A stretch of 64,000 nt of DNA from Pohlia nutans (GCA_022496805.1 CM040107.1:10684501-10748500); one strand, 5' to 3'. Shown: positions 12,115 through 23,913, counted from the first letter of the stretch. A program made the numbers and translations. The notes: generated by a model from the letters alone, not told the origin.

Positions 12115-12450
12115 TTCCATTCACATACATGTATGCAAATAGTTTATGAAAAATTTAGGGTTTAGGGTTTAGGGTGTATCGTTCGAACATTGAAACATTA
12201 TACATGAACAAGCGAGTATACAAATCAATGAGGTTGGATAGTAAAGTTTAGGATTTTAGGGTTTAGGAAGTACATCACGGATGACATTTAATTGGAGTGG
12301 TTTAGAGCTTAAATGTGAAATTGGTATATTTCACATACTACATCTATGCAAATTAATAATGAAAATTTGAGGTTTTTAGGGTTTAGGGTGTAGAGATTGA
12401 ACATTCAAAATTGCAACATGAACAAAGGAGTAAACAAATCAATCAGGTAG
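12115..12450. repeat. Interstitial TTTAGGG (plant telomere-type) blocks in a ~210-bp duplication
   Basis: Three exact TTTAGGG units lie at 12154-12174, with shorter degenerate runs near 12245-12268 and 12366-12388. Flanking sequence (TATGCAAAT, a GAACATT-type block, CATGAACAA, ACAAATCAATCAGG) is repeated about 210 bp apart, so the blocks sit in a degenerate tandem duplication. It lies just 3' of gene P1. No true telomere is implied. Confidence 0.65.
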
Positions 12451-13320
12451 GAGAATAGAATGGTTTACAATGTGGAGTACAACATAGATGTAAAAATCCA
12501 AAGTAGTGGCCCTTTTAGTCTCACTACAAATATCAAATAGAAAGTAGTACAAATATGTGGAGAGAACATCATAGTTCCTCTCAATCATCACTAGAATTAC
12601 CAGTAGCAGTAGACCCTGAGCAAGAGCTAGATGTAGAGCGGCTCGGTGAACTAATACCATCACAATCAGACTCCTCAGCCTCAACATCAAAGTATACAAG
12701 TGCGTCAGAATTCAACACCTTTGGCTTTGGAATGTGATCCCTAATACCATGTCCTGCAAGAGCCTGTGCAACAGGCTCAATGTAGCATGGCAACTGAAAA
12801 GGTTTGGGTGGGCTCTCAAGAAACTCTAACCTTGCAAAAAAAGGCCTCTGCACTGTAGAATACTTGGTCTTCATTTTTCTGCACAAACAAAAATGAACAT
12901 GAGACCAAAGTGATCAAGAAATCATCAAACAATACTGCATCAATTGGAATGATTTAATTCAAACTTACTTACTGAATCGAGATTTCTTCAACACTCGAAC
13001 GACAGCTGATGGAACTGCGTCAGGATCCTATGGTGTAGATGATGATGCAACGACTGGCGCGGGTTCGGGTTTAGGGTCACGTCGCATAGACAACAGCAGT
13101 CCATCATATAGCTCTTGGTCGTCTTCCAATGCCACAATGTGGCGTTGCACGCGGCGGCATGCCAACAACGACGCACCTAAAACAAGGCATAGATCAAAAA
13201 AACATATAAAAATTAGCCCGAGTAAATGAAAGAGAAATTCAAACAAATAGAAAGCAAAAACAAATAATAGAAGAAATAAAACCCAAGTAATACCGAGAAA
13301 GAATGTTAGAAAATGTAAAC

Positions 13321-14032
13321 CTGTCATAGCGGTGCAATCCAAGACAACATCGTTGGGGCGAGAAGAAGCCTCAATCAGCATCTGTATGAACTGGCTATCC
13401 TTCTCACGAGGACCTCGCCAAGGCTTGATTCCATTCATTTTTTGTGAACTCTTGGTGGTGAAATTCTGTAACATGTCATCACATCCCACATCTAATCCCA
13501 TAGCCTCAAGCGCTGGAATAGATCGAAATGCAAACCGTGTAGGAGCACCCTCGGGCAACACACGTACCAAGAGGTAAATGCCAAAACGCTGAGTCTGCAA
13601 CATATAGAACCAAATGAGTTAGCTAATAGTAATAGCAATACAGTAATTAATTTTGAAAAAACAAAGTAGTGCACGAGCATTTACCGTCTTGAGATGGTTG
13701 ACTGGTGATGCCAAATGGAGCCTATTCATGCAAGTCCAATCCTTGTACAACGTAAAACCCGTTGCATTACCGTAACCAAGTATGTTAGCCTTGGATGACT
13801 GCCTATATGGATGCACAATGATGATAGCGCCATCATCAACCAAATAATTGTCTGCAAAATCAAAAATTGGATCAAGCCAATCGTCCTCAGCTGCATTCCA
13901 TGGTGGAATGTGTCCCGGTGGATCCGAGATGGTGGGAACTGGTAGGTTCTCGGGCATGTCTACAAGAATTAAGTCTACACATGGATCCTTGCACGACTGC
14001 CCTTTGAATACTCGTGGGCGGTCCGCTTTGTG
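13321..14032 (-). other. P1 methyltransferase catalytic and SAM-binding exons 8 and 9
   Basis: Exon 8 (14032-13685) is exactly 348 bp, the same as its P2 counterpart. It has VDLILVD, then DPPG followed by PPWN where P2 has DPPW followed by PYWN. Exon 9 (13594-13321) contains PWRGPREK..QF(I)..L and VVLDCTAMT, the motif X/I region, interrupted by a phase-1 intron exactly inside the glycine loop. The DPPG variant lacks the aromatic residue usually found at the fourth position of motif IV, so P1 may have been catalytically altered even before its stops arose. Confidence 0.6.
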
Positions 14033-16210
14033 CTACAAAAAAAAAAACGCACACATGTTAGTAGATTAAAACTGCCAGACAAGTTTTAACAAAATAAATT
14101 GAAGTATAAAGAGTCCAAGAAGTATGTCAAACAGCATACCTCATCCAAGAACCTCTGAATCTCATCAAACACCTTTGGAACAGGGTCATCTTCATTTTGT
14201 GGAAGAGCAGCTGCAAGTAACGTGTTGAGTACCAACTCATCGATGTCTTCGTCCTCTCCTAAGTCCACCACATCACGAATTTGGCCACAAAATGCCTTGT
14301 CTTGTGATAGCTCCAAATACCCAGAGTCTCTCTTAGTACCGCATTGCTCCTGACTCTGGTGCTGAGATTCTGCATCAACAACACTAGAAGAAGAAGGCTT
14401 TGGGACTTCTTGTACCTTTGGATTCTTCTTCTTCTCTTCTTTCTTGGCAATCTTCTCCGCTTGTCTCTCAATCTTGGCTTGCTCCCGAGCGGCTACCTTC
14501 TCTTCATGTTGAGTAATCTTCAACGCCTTCTTTTTGTCTTCAGCTTCAACCTTGGCAATGAGTTTAAGCCGCGCCTCCTCATCAAGCTTGTCCAACTCAC
14601 CAACCAACAGAGCAGGTGTATCGGCAGTCTCAGCTGAGGATCTGAGATCCTTCTCATCTGCATGTACATAACCCAACACACAGTCCAAGTACCACTTAAC
14701 CCCCTTGAGATGTGTGCTTGTCCATGTCTTCAACTGTGGCGGAGAAAACATGCAATACTCAGAAGATCGATCCATCCAATTCTCAAGAAACACGGAAAGA
14801 TCTGTCTTGGCAATTGCCTTCTTCTTGAGCAGCTCATGCTTGAAATACCTATAGACATAAAATACTGAGCAATTAGCATTATCAATTGATGCACTATTAT
14901 GTGCAACTTTACAAAAAAAATATGTACAAGAAAACCAAGATAGACTTAGAGAATAATACCTGTAAACCACACGTTTGACCACAAGATTAGTACCCTTGAA
15001 TTCCTTGAAGGCAATTGATTTCTTAAAGGCCTCAGTCCCCTTGAAAACATTAAGGAATGCCTTGTCCCAAAGCTTCACCCGCCAAGACTCTATGAATTGG
15101 GAAAGTGTCCTGGGCTCAGTTGGGACATCCATGTTGACAGGAACATTGTCTTTGTGGACAATAGTTTCAAACAACTCCACAGCGCAATCCTCAATCTACA
15201 AATACCAAAAGTTATGAAATTAAAACAATGAATTTATAAAGTATGAAAGTAGAGAAAGAATGTAAACATAGTAGATCAATATTGATAGAAAAACTCACCC
15301 CTCCCTACCAGGCGGCCCTAACAATAAAGAAATTGAGGCGTTCATCGTTAACTGGCTTCAATGGAAAACGAACTGCCCCTCTTGTGTGCACAGAGGAGTT
15401 CCACCACTTCAGCCATCGGAGCTTGTGGTGAGGAGGAACGACAGATGTAGCAATAAGCTGAAGCTTGTCTAAGGTGAGCTCCAATTGTGAGGCATTCATA
15501 CTCCAATGCCTCTCAATCTGAAAACACAGTGAAATTAAAATCGTAAGCAATAAAAAATCAACCAACTTTAAGGATTAATTAATGTAGTAAATTGTCTTAT
15601 ACCTCAGGCAGAAACTCGGGTCCATTCGCTGGATTGGCCACAGCGGTCATCTTCCCCAACTTCACAATCAATTTGGTAGTCTTCTCCTTGATCCCCAATT
15701 TCATTGCAGCCGCGATGCCTTCTTGAGTAACATCCTCTGGTTTGGTCTCCTCACGATACACAAGCACAGCTAAATCACCAGCGGCAGCAATCTCTTGCTG
15801 AAACAAGGTATAAACCAAGTAGAAAGATATTATCAGTACAAATTCAAGTACTAAAACATATACATTCAAGTGAGTGAAGAATGGCATAGAGGAGTGAAAG
15901 CAAAAATATTACCCTAAACATGAGAGACGTAAAAACATCAGCTTGTAAATTTGTCCATCCTCTCTTCACCGAAGTTCAACATCTTTCCAATTCCTCGGGA
16001 GTCAATAGCTCTGAGAAAAGATTGAGCGGCATTGTCCCAAATTTGCAAACCTGATAGAGCTGATGAACCAGGTTTGTTTTCACGTGGGAAAACTCTGTTT
16101 GCCTAAAGGACATGGGACATATCATTCATAATTAGAAGAAATACATGATCAAAATGTGAAAAACAATAAAATTTGAATAAAAGGAGTATTGAAGGATAAT
16201 TCATACTCAC

Positions 16211-16845
16211 TTGTTTATGTCATTCATGACGCTCATGAGAACACCAAGTCGTCCCTTCGTCTCGAGAATGATAGTGTCCACGGAGTAATGCCATGATTGA
16301 ACATCATTGTAGAGCCTAGTAATATGGTTCATCCAAGCTATACGACGGTGATTACCATCACAGATGAAGAACATCTTACCCTTCAGAAAACGTAAAGAAT
16401 CTTGGATATCAAGATATTGATCAAATTTTTCACTCTCAGAGTGCCAAATTGGTCCCCAATCACTACGGTTCTTCGATGACACATGCTCCCCTTCACCTTG
16501 CTCGTTCGTTAGGGACACATAAAAAACACAAGCACCTTCACGATAGCCATGAACGAATTCCTGTTCAAGATTGAAAAGATCACTCTGCAGAGTGGGCCTT
16601 ACCATAGGCATAACAACAAGCCTGCAAAGAGGGATGTTGTGTCGAGAGATATGTACCGGCTGTAGGCGAAGTGCAGCAACTGTGTTGATTTTCTGGGAAC
16701 GCCGGATGTCATCTTCGTTTAACCCATCTATGGTGTCGACGTCAGGACTGCCTTCGTCATCCTCATCACCCTCAACTCCGATTGCTGGTTGAGGTGTCTC
16801 AACCTCGTCGTTGCCAATATCTGAATCATATTGGGGAGGAGGAAC
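16211..16845 (-). other. P1 exon 2: acidic leader plus ParB/Srx-like domain
   Basis: After a splice acceptor at 16846-16850 the exon opens with an Asp/Glu-rich linker. Then come IPLCRLVVMP..RP (box I-like), an EF..GY segment, FYVSLTNE, and KGKMFFICDGNHRRIAW (the G.HR..A box typical of ParB and sulfiredoxin folds), and it ends with a WHYSVDTIILE strand. P2 exon 2 and P3 share all of these in the same order. In ParB proteins the GXXR patch binds CTP, and in Srx it binds ATP. Here the GNHR core is kept, but binding is only inferred. Confidence 0.6.
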
Positions 16846-17229
16846 CTGTGAAAATGAAATGAAGTTGAAATAACAATGGATTCTACACATTGAAGAGAAC
16901 ATGCCTATGCAATTGCACAACAAGCGTCACGGCCACAACGACAAAGGCTATCACTTCTCCATGTGGAAATATAGCTACATATATATGAAGTTCGTAACAA
17001 TAATTTGCATGGGCGTACGTACTGCCGCCACCAACACTCACAAACACAAGGGGCCGCACGTGGCATATTGATCCAGCATCTACTCATGCTCCCCACACCG
17101 TAGCCTGCCCTTCTCTTGACTAGCTACAACCTGCCTATTTTGCAACTCAGATATTGACAATATTGCTAGGGCTCATCGACTGCTGCCATTATCATGATCG
17201 CATGAGTAATGCACGTCAAGGCTACGCTA

Positions 17230-18800
17230 GTAACCCATGCCCTGTCGGTACCCGTCTGGCTCTTAGGCACTGAAAACCCTGCACATTTCTACACAAAACA
17301 TGCTCGCATACCACTGATTGCTCGTGTCCTGACAAAGGCATTTTTAGAACTCTAATCCCGCTTTGAACCCCTCGTCCCCGACGGCATTCAAAGCCCTGCA
17401 CAATTCACGATTTGGTCCTTCGTTTGGACGCTGACTCACGGCCAAAGCCCTTAACACTGGCATGGCATGGAGTTGCAGCGTAACTTTCAAACTCCTTTCC
17501 TCGCTAATCAACCCTCGGCCACGACGGCAGACTTGACCGTGTCACATCCATGATTTGCATTGACTCGGACCGCAATACCTCACGACTTATGACACGGTTA
17601 TCCAGCACTACATTTAGATCTACAGCCAGGACAACGTGTATTTCAAAATCCTACCCACGCTTTGTACACCTCGGCCCCGAGGGCACTCCTAGCCCTGTCC
17701 ATTTCATGATTTTCTCCTTCATTTGGGACGCTGCCTCACAATTGAATGCTGCCACACTCATGTCACGGCCAACGTACTTACCACTTACGTGGCGTGGCGT
17801 GGCGGCGTTTTTTCAATCACGGCCCCCCGCAATTTCACCATCGGCCCCGACGGCAGACAAGACCCTGTCTAATTCTTGATTTGCATTGCCATCTGGCGCA
17901 CTGCCTAAGGACCCATGCGCACGCCACGAGCATCACTTCTAACGTGCCCAACACTGAGTGCTCAATTTTTGACGAGGCTATTTTCTACACGCTAACCCCG
18001 CATTCTACCCCTTGGCCCCGACGGCACTCATGGCCCTGTCCACTTCATGAATTGGTACCTCGATTGGGACAGTGCCTGAGGACCCATTCCCACGCCACAT
18101 GCGTCACGCCATCACACACAACACCAAATGTTCGAGTCATGACGAGGATAAATTGTGAACTCAAGTCCCCCACTATACCCCTCGGCCCCGACGGTACTCC
18201 TAGCCCTACCCAGTTCTAAATTTTAATTGACTTGTGAAGCACTGCCTTGTGAGCCATGCGCACGCCACGAGCGTCTTTTCTAACGTGCCCAACACTGAGT
18301 GCTGGATTTTTGACGAGAGTATGTTCCAAAAGCTAACCCAGTTCTACACCTCTCGGCCCCGACGGCACTCTAAGGCCTGCCTAGTTCATGAATTGTTACT
18401 TCAATTGGGACGCTGCGTCACGGATATTCTTGCCACACAAGCGTCGCGGCCAACGCACGCACCACTCGGTGCTCGTGACGTGGCAACATTACTGGATACA
18501 TTCTAACCTCGCTTTATGGCGTGGCGTGGAATGGGAAGGTTAATTCTATCAGCATCTCTCCGCTCTTTAACCCTCGGCCCCGACGGCTGTCTTGGCCTTT
18601 CCCAGTTCACGATTTGGGACTCCGTTTGGGACACAGAGTCACAATCCAGTTCCGCCACACAGGCGTCACGGCCATCAAATTCACCATTGACTACTCGTGG
18701 CGTGGCGAAGATATTTACTTAATCCTACCTTTGCTTTATACCCCTCGGCCCCGACGGCAGACTCCACGCTTCCTAGTTAACGATTTGCTACGCCATCTGG
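17230..18800. repeat. ~170-bp GC-rich satellite in the first intron of P1
   Basis: The anchor CTCGGCCCCGACGGC (with variants) recurs at about 17370, 17513, 17671, 17843, 18013, 18182, 18354, 18574 and 18745, mostly 169-172 bp apart. Each unit also has a CCCTGTCCA/GTTCATGATT block, GGGACGCTGCCTCAC and a CGTGGCGTGGC block. The array fills much of the 2.28-kb intron between P1 exons 1 and 2. Local frames such as 17550-17879, 17746-18219 and 18521-18808 follow the repeat and are not genes. Confidence 0.8.
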
Positions 18801-18849
18801 CCCACTGACACGCGATCCGAGACCAAGCTTCAAGCGTTTTTGCAATCAC

Positions 18850-20340
18850 GAAAAATGTGAAAATATGGCCACCAATTAATTAGCCCAGTCACAAACACGC
18901 TCATGACGCATGATCATGAGGGAGACGATTGTGCCATGGGTCGATACGATGACATCAATATATTTTGGGGTTCAAAAATGGGCCCCTGCCGTTACGAACT
19001 CGCCACGGGCATGCCCTCTACGACACTGCCTCACGAGCGCACCACGAGCGAAACGACCACCACTAGATGAAACTCAGATTCTTTAGCGGTTCTGAGGATT
19101 GGTGAACCAAACTGAAATGGATATCTCACCTGAGAATTTTGAGTGGGATCGGGTGGATTGTCTGGCTGACTCGCTCCCGTGCTTGTTGCCCTGCCCCTCG
19201 TCATGACTCCCTGTATTATGCAACAAATGAACGCAGAGCATATGATCTGGATTATGCAATGTTTTCAACCATAGCATTCGACACTTGAAAATAGTTGCAG
19301 GCTCTATTTGGTATCATCAGGCACCCCTAGCATTTTGCACTACACATTATCTGGATTCTCAACATTGAAACATCAGACTGAGTCAGCAGAGATGCTCATT
19401 TTAGCTCACCCGGTCACTCATGATGGAAACAGCGCCTGATACCTTGTATGCAGATGCTCCCCACGATAGAGTATTTTCTCCCATCTGGGTTTGAGGAATA
19501 TATCTAACCCTGAACTGTAGCGCTCCAGATCCGGTTGAAGAAACCGGAGATCTACTTACTAGTACTCCCTAGAAGCGAAAATTCTGAAGAACTCAAATGC
19601 AGTTCAAGCCCCGCCTAACACGCGAGTATGTGCCGCCCTGAAGTGTCGATCTGAAGTGCATCCCGGAAGCGGAAGACGTTGCGCAGAGGTCACAGCATAA
19701 CGCGGCAGCAAGTCAGTTAGGAGGCAGTGGACGTGTGCGAGGTGCAAACAACGTGCACGTTGCGAGGGTGAACTGACGGGTGAACTAGTGAGGTTGAACT
19801 GCATTTCGCCCCGCAGGTCTACTTACCCTAAATCCCTAATCCGTGATTGGCTGTGTCGCACTCATAGCCCACGGAATCTTGGATCTAGGCATGGCTCGAC
19901 AACCACTAACCTTATCAAAACCCTTACTACCCAGTATGATGATAGTGTCCCTAAACGTAGTGTGACTCTAACTCCACTTTATCCGTAATCATAAACACAT
20001 TCCTATTTTGACCCTAACTCCAGTCCAATCTTGACCCGGACCCAGTCACTTCTAGCATAGCTACTGCACAACCAAAGTATAATATATATATAATATTTCT
20101 AATGAGTTCTAACTGCGTGTCGTTCTATGGAGACTAGAGTCTCCAGGATCTCAAGATCACAACTATTCACCCTTAGAGAAAAATTGATTCTAGAAAATAC
20201 GAAATGATAGTCATTTGACATCTAATCGCAATGATGTGTACGCGTGTCAGACTTGTGCAATTACATCCCACACTAGTTCATCGTAGTCGATAAATGTATA
20301 GTACGTACAAAGAAGTCCATGTTATAAGAAATATGTATTA
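18850..20340. other. Intergenic DNA, exon 1 of P1 only
   Basis: Apart from P1 exon 1 (19130-19204) I see no coding or structured feature. A short TA-rich tract lies at 20082-20096. The small frames at 19604-19804 and 19788-19988 have no conserved content. Confidence 0.5.
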
Positions 20341-20361
20341 TCCTGCAATGAACTTTGAAAC

Positions 20362-20691
20362 TCACATTCCTGGATAAGGTCTTACAATTGGAAGTGAAGC
20401 GGTGCAGTCCATCGCGTTTTTGCTGACTTCGCAGATGGCTTGACTCGCCTCCATCTCCAAGACCACTTCTTGCAAACTCCCCAAATTGGTCACTTCGTCT
20501 CCAGAAAAATCAATCCTTAACCCCTCAGGCTTCTCAGCAGCAGTCAGACGTGACATGTGTTTGGACGATCTCATCTTCGAACGTTCCAATACACGTTTGC
20601 TAGAATATAAAAGTCTCCCTCGTTTCTTTCTCTTCTTTTGCCCACTTGCAATCTCAGTGTTGTTAGCACAATTATCGTCCAGCATCTGCAT
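20362..20691 (-). CDS. Small basic protein, divergent partner of the GCM/WRKY-like finger gene (109 aa)
   Basis: A complete ATG-to-stop frame encodes a short protein with an N-terminal basic cluster (KKRKKRGRLLYSSKR) and a less charged C-terminal half. A similar small basic frame (RKRKRQGLLFTPRRQ) lies at 36408-36767, and both lie upstream of and divergent from a GCM/MULE-type gene (22390 and 37747). The repeated arrangement suggests a second element-encoded protein with a nuclear-localisation or nucleic-acid-binding stretch. No known domain is recognised, and the similarity is weak outside the basic cluster. Confidence 0.4.
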   Translation of the reverse strand: MQMLDDNCANNTEIASGQKKRKKRGRLLYSSKRVLERSKMRSSKHMSRLTAAEKPEGLRIDFSGDEVTNLGSLQEVVLEMEASQAICEVSKNAMDCTASLPIVRPYPGM

Positions 20692-21225
20692 AGCCTAACC
20701 TCTAACCTAATAGTTTCATGGTAAAGATAAGTTCTGCATATGCTGTTTGTGTTCCAGCCCAGCAATCCAACTAACTGTCACAGCTATCTCACAACTGATT
20801 CTATCTTCCACAGTGGTTTAAATGGTCAAGAGCATGGTTGTTTGTCATCCTCATCTTACGTATTTCAAATAGTCTCAATCATTCTATAATAAGTACATAG
20901 TACTTTCTAGTAGATTGTATCACTATTTTTTATCAACGCCTAACAACTGGCACTCTCTATGTTAGCTGTCATTGACATAAAGATGATGCATATGCCTTTC
21001 AGACACTTGCTATAGAATGTAATTCCACGTTTCTCATTTCCTAACTCCGCCGTATTTGAATGCACTATAATTTGTAGCCTATGTCCAAGCCTACTAGGTT
21101 ATAGCCTCGATGGATTGTCAGAACCCAGTCAAATTTATTGCTAAGCAGCTAATTGTTAGACTGCATAGCTTCATCACTTTTGTAAATGCTTGCATATTAG
21201 TCACCACTAAGTCTCAACGAGAGTC

Positions 21226-21690
21226 ATGGAGGATCGTTGTGTAGAGGATGTGCTCGACTTGGAAACCATTGGCAGATTGACGATGCCAAAGGAGGAAGAC
21301 TATCTCGTTGTGTCCAGGAATGGACGTTTGGTGCAGATATCGAATCCCATCAACAGCCTGGAGGGTGCAGTGGAATTGTGGATGGGCGAATTCCTAAACT
21401 GTCGCGACTCCGACATCGACCTCGCTATCATCTTGCTAGACAAAGATCGACTTCGATTCTACCGAGTCCCGTGTGGAATTTGGGACTCCCTCCCTCGACA
21501 TCCTCTTGTCTGGAGGCTCATGTGGTCTCATTATGTTTGCAAATTGCTGGATCTTTCCGATCCTTGCAACCTCGAAAGCGATGGTATCCCAATTGTACCA
21601 GAAGATATTGCAGATGCCGTCGAGGAGTTTTTTGACAATGAACCCAAGCCTCCGTTTTGGGGTTCCGTTCCAAACACCATGCCCATCTGA
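21226..21690 (+). CDS. Hypothetical acidic protein (154 aa)
   Basis: A clean frame from ATG to TGA encodes a hydrophilic, acidic protein with alternating hydrophobic segments (DIDLAIILLDKDRLRF, VWRLMWSHYVCKLL) and a Pro-rich end. There is no signal peptide or membrane segment, and I do not recognise the family. It lies between the divergent small ORF and the finger gene, and has no counterpart near the 37.7-kb element. It could be an unrelated single-exon gene or the exon of a larger one. Confidence 0.4.
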   Translation: MEDRCVEDVLDLETIGRLTMPKEEDYLVVSRNGRLVQISNPINSLEGAVELWMGEFLNCRDSDIDLAIILLDKDRLRFYRVPCGIWDSLPRHPLVWRLMWSHYVCKLLDLSDPCNLESDGIPIVPEDIADAVEEFFDNEPKPPFWGSVPNTMPI

Positions 21691-22389
21691 TTCCCCGGTC
21701 TTTGACAAGACTTAAAAGCTACATCAGTGGAGGCTGCAGCTTAGTTTTTTATGAACGAAAAAAGAATATCCTTAAAAGAATATGCTTTCGTATATAGAAA
21801 TCAAGTAGCAGTAGCAATAAGTATTATAATTTATACTCAATTGTTATAATGACAGTGGTTGCTCTGGAAGCTTCATCTAGAGTACATATACATTAGTATT
21901 TCAAAAAGCTGCACTTTCACAGAGACTGTTGGTTTGTCGTCACAGTATTAATAAATCTCAACGACAACTTCTTTGCGTGAATATAACGTCACTTTATGTT
22001 ATATGACTAAGCCAACGTCAAATTAGATTCTTCTCTGACTCATTGCAACCACTCATGAACTTTGAACTGCGAGCTGATGCATGTGGCAAAGTACATTTTG
22101 TCACTAGTTTAATTAGCCAGCGCCGTATAAGTCTCTGACTTTTTCTAGATTAGTCATCTTCTTAAAGCAGGAAGATGTCAGCTCCATGGCGGCTCCAATC
22201 TTAGACCTATCTCACCATTTAGATTGATATTACTACTGTGATTCTGAATGTAGTCACTCCATTTCTAACGACATCATGTTATATACAGAAGCAAATTTAA
22301 AGTGCCTCACAGTTCATCTCCTTGTGTCTTCATTGCAGATTTGTTTCTCGTTTTTAACCACTACTATCTCTCTAGCCCAATATTTGTCT

Positions 22390-23895
22390 ATGGCTAGCAT
22401 CTCCGTTAGAGGTGACGTGGTTCCACTAGTTCTACCAGTAGGTGATTCTAGCTTTGTCAAAGTCACCTCTAATCTTCTTTACATTCGGTTTGGGCTAGCA
22501 GAAAGCTCCATCATGGTCGAAGAAGAGGTCCTTGAGAAGTATGGAATAGTCAAAGAGGCCATTTTACAGTCTAGATTTACAGAGGACGAGGGTTATTACT
22601 GGCTCCTGCATCCTGGTCAGTATAAAGCATACGGTCTTACCCCGCAGCAACTGGCTGCATCTACTGAAATTATAGCCCCTGCCTCGGATACTTCCACTGT
22701 GGAGTTGCCCCACGCACATCTTGATAGGAGGCAATTTGCAGATCCAACGCGTTCCGTTGCAGATATTATGGTCAATCTTCGCAATGTGAAATGCGAGAGT
22801 CTAGACTCCATCATTGAGTTGTCGAGTGAATCTGAGGGAGAAACACTAGCACAACTTTCGCAACTTCCAAACTTGAATGAACCAGCTCCTTTTGTTGCGA
22901 CTCAAGCTACTGTCCGCACCCCCGCTAATAGTCCATCTTCCTCCTCCTCCCTCCCTCCTCTGTATCCTAGTAGTTCACAAGATTGTCCTAGTGTTATGCA
23001 ATGTTTGCAGAAGCTGTCTAGTGTTCCTGGTTCTCGTACTGAACTTGCTCAAATAGATTTTGATCGCATCGAATATCACAAGGTGCAGTTCCTTCCCTCG
23101 CAATACGACGGGGATGTGGTCTTTGAGCTACCACCGATTTATGGACGTGTGCAGTCTTCCGGAGCCCGGAGCATGGAGGGAATGGACAAGCGTTACGACG
23201 GCCACACATGGTGCCGCACCACAACATCCAACATCCACAACTCCTTCGGTTTGAAGTTCAGGAGGTCGACTTGCGTTGGCCACTTGCGTTGTGACAACGA
23301 AGATTGTGACTATCTTGCTAGAACGTCCAAAAAGAATGAGACCGAGTGGACAGGTACAACTAACTTCATCTTCGATGTTCGTCAAAGCCCTCCTCCGGAT
23401 TCTTCCATTGTATGTAAAGTCTGCAAGAACGCCCCATCTTGTCGTGACTCTTGCACGGCGCGGATGTATTACGTGATCAACGTCAAAAACAGGTCTCGTG
23501 CATGTATCCTTTTAGGTTGTCATAGACATCCTGTCGCCAAAGGACCATGCAAGGAATCCATAGAGACCATCACTGGCTTGATTGCATCGGAGGTGGCAAA
23601 GACTCCCACCGCCAAGAACTCAGCCATCGCTCTTGCGGCTAGCAAGGAATTCCTGGAGACGTTTCTTGTCCACAGTGGGCCCGGCCCAAAAGAGATGCTG
23701 CGAGGACAAGAATTGGACAAGGCGATGGACAAGTTTCGCATGCTGAGCTCCCCCAACGTTCGGAACATGATCGCTACTTTTCGCGCACAAGGCAAAGGCA
23801 AAGGCGAGATTGATCAAATCCTTGAGATGAAGCGGCAGGCCAAGATCGAGTTCATACACGATGGGAAAAGCTATTACGTGAGGAGTGAGCAGTGA
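22390..23895 (+). CDS. MULE-associated GCM/WRKY-type zinc-finger protein without transposase domain (about 501 aa, intact)
   Basis: The start ATG at 22390 is chosen because it aligns with the start of the 37747 copy. The upstream extension to 22276 contains a likely splice acceptor. The N-terminal half has a PVG.D.(S/Y) start, a VEEE helix, F..(E/N)(D)EG.(Y/F)WLL.PG(Q/K)Y...GL, then a Ser/Pro-rich linker. The C-terminal half carries GMDKRYDGH.W.RT, C.GHLRCDNEDCDYL, CKVC..AP.C...C.ARMYYV and AC..LGCHRHPV, a Cys/His set like the WRKY-GCM1 zinc fingers known from MULE transposases. The frame ends in a heptamer repeat and lacks the DDE domain. It is the only undamaged member of the three copies here. 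DNA binding is inferred. Confidence 0.7.
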   Translation: MASISVRGDVVPLVLPVGDSSFVKVTSNLLYIRFGLAESSIMVEEEVLEKYGIVKEAILQSRFTEDEGYYWLLHPGQYKAYGLTPQQLAASTEIIAPASDTSTVELPHAHLDRRQFADPTRSVADIMVNLRNVKCESLDSIIELSSESEGETLAQLSQLPNLNEPAPFVATQATVRTPANSPSSSSSLPPLYPSSSQDCPSVMQCLQKLSSVPGSRTELAQIDFDRIEYHKVQFLPSQYDGDVVFELPPIYGRVQSSGARSMEGMDKRYDGHTWCRTTTSNIHNSFGLKFRRSTCVGHLRCDNEDCDYLARTSKKNETEWTGTTNFIFDVRQSPPPDSSIVCKVCKNAPSCRDSCTARMYYVINVKNRSRACILLGCHRHPVAKGPCKESIETITGLIASEVAKTPTAKNSAIALAASKEFLETFLVHSGPGPKEMLRGQELDKAMDKFRMLSSPNVRNMIATFRAQGKGKGEIDQILEMKRQAKIEFIHDGKSYYVRSEQ

Positions 23896-23913
23896 GCAGT
23901 GAGCAGTGAGCAG
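23884..23913. repeat. (AGTGAGC)n microsatellite at the end of the finger gene
   Basis: Four heptamer units overlap the last codons and the stop of the 22390 gene, so the stop codon itself is supplied by the repeat. This suggests that the gene was cut short or its end replaced at this point. Confidence 0.7.

Larger units (their letters stand above)
12581..19204 (-). pseudogene. P1: ParB/sulfiredoxin-like domain fused to a beta-class DNA amino-methyltransferase (11 exons, 3 in-frame stops)
   Basis: Exons, 5' to 3' on the minus strand: 19204-19130, 16845-16211, 16102-15913, 15797-15603, 15517-15299, 15195-14960, 14848-14140, 14032-13685, 13594-13321, 13176-12969 and 12878-12581. Every junction has GT/AG, and the phases close to about 1,128 codons. 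Exon 2 carries IPLCR, MP..RP and CDGNHRRIAW, like ParB/Srx boxes. Exon 7 encodes a Lys/Glu coiled coil. Exon 8 has VDLILVDMP and DPPG...PPWN; exon 9 has PWRGP and VVLDCTAMT; exon 10 has GASLLACRR and HIVALE. This is the IV-X-I motif order of beta-class N4C/N6A methyltransferases. Stops: TGA 15976-15978, TAG 15305-15307 and TAG 13028-13030. The splice sites are intact, so loss looks fairly recent, or the locus is still transcribed. The substrate is unknown. Confidence 0.7.
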
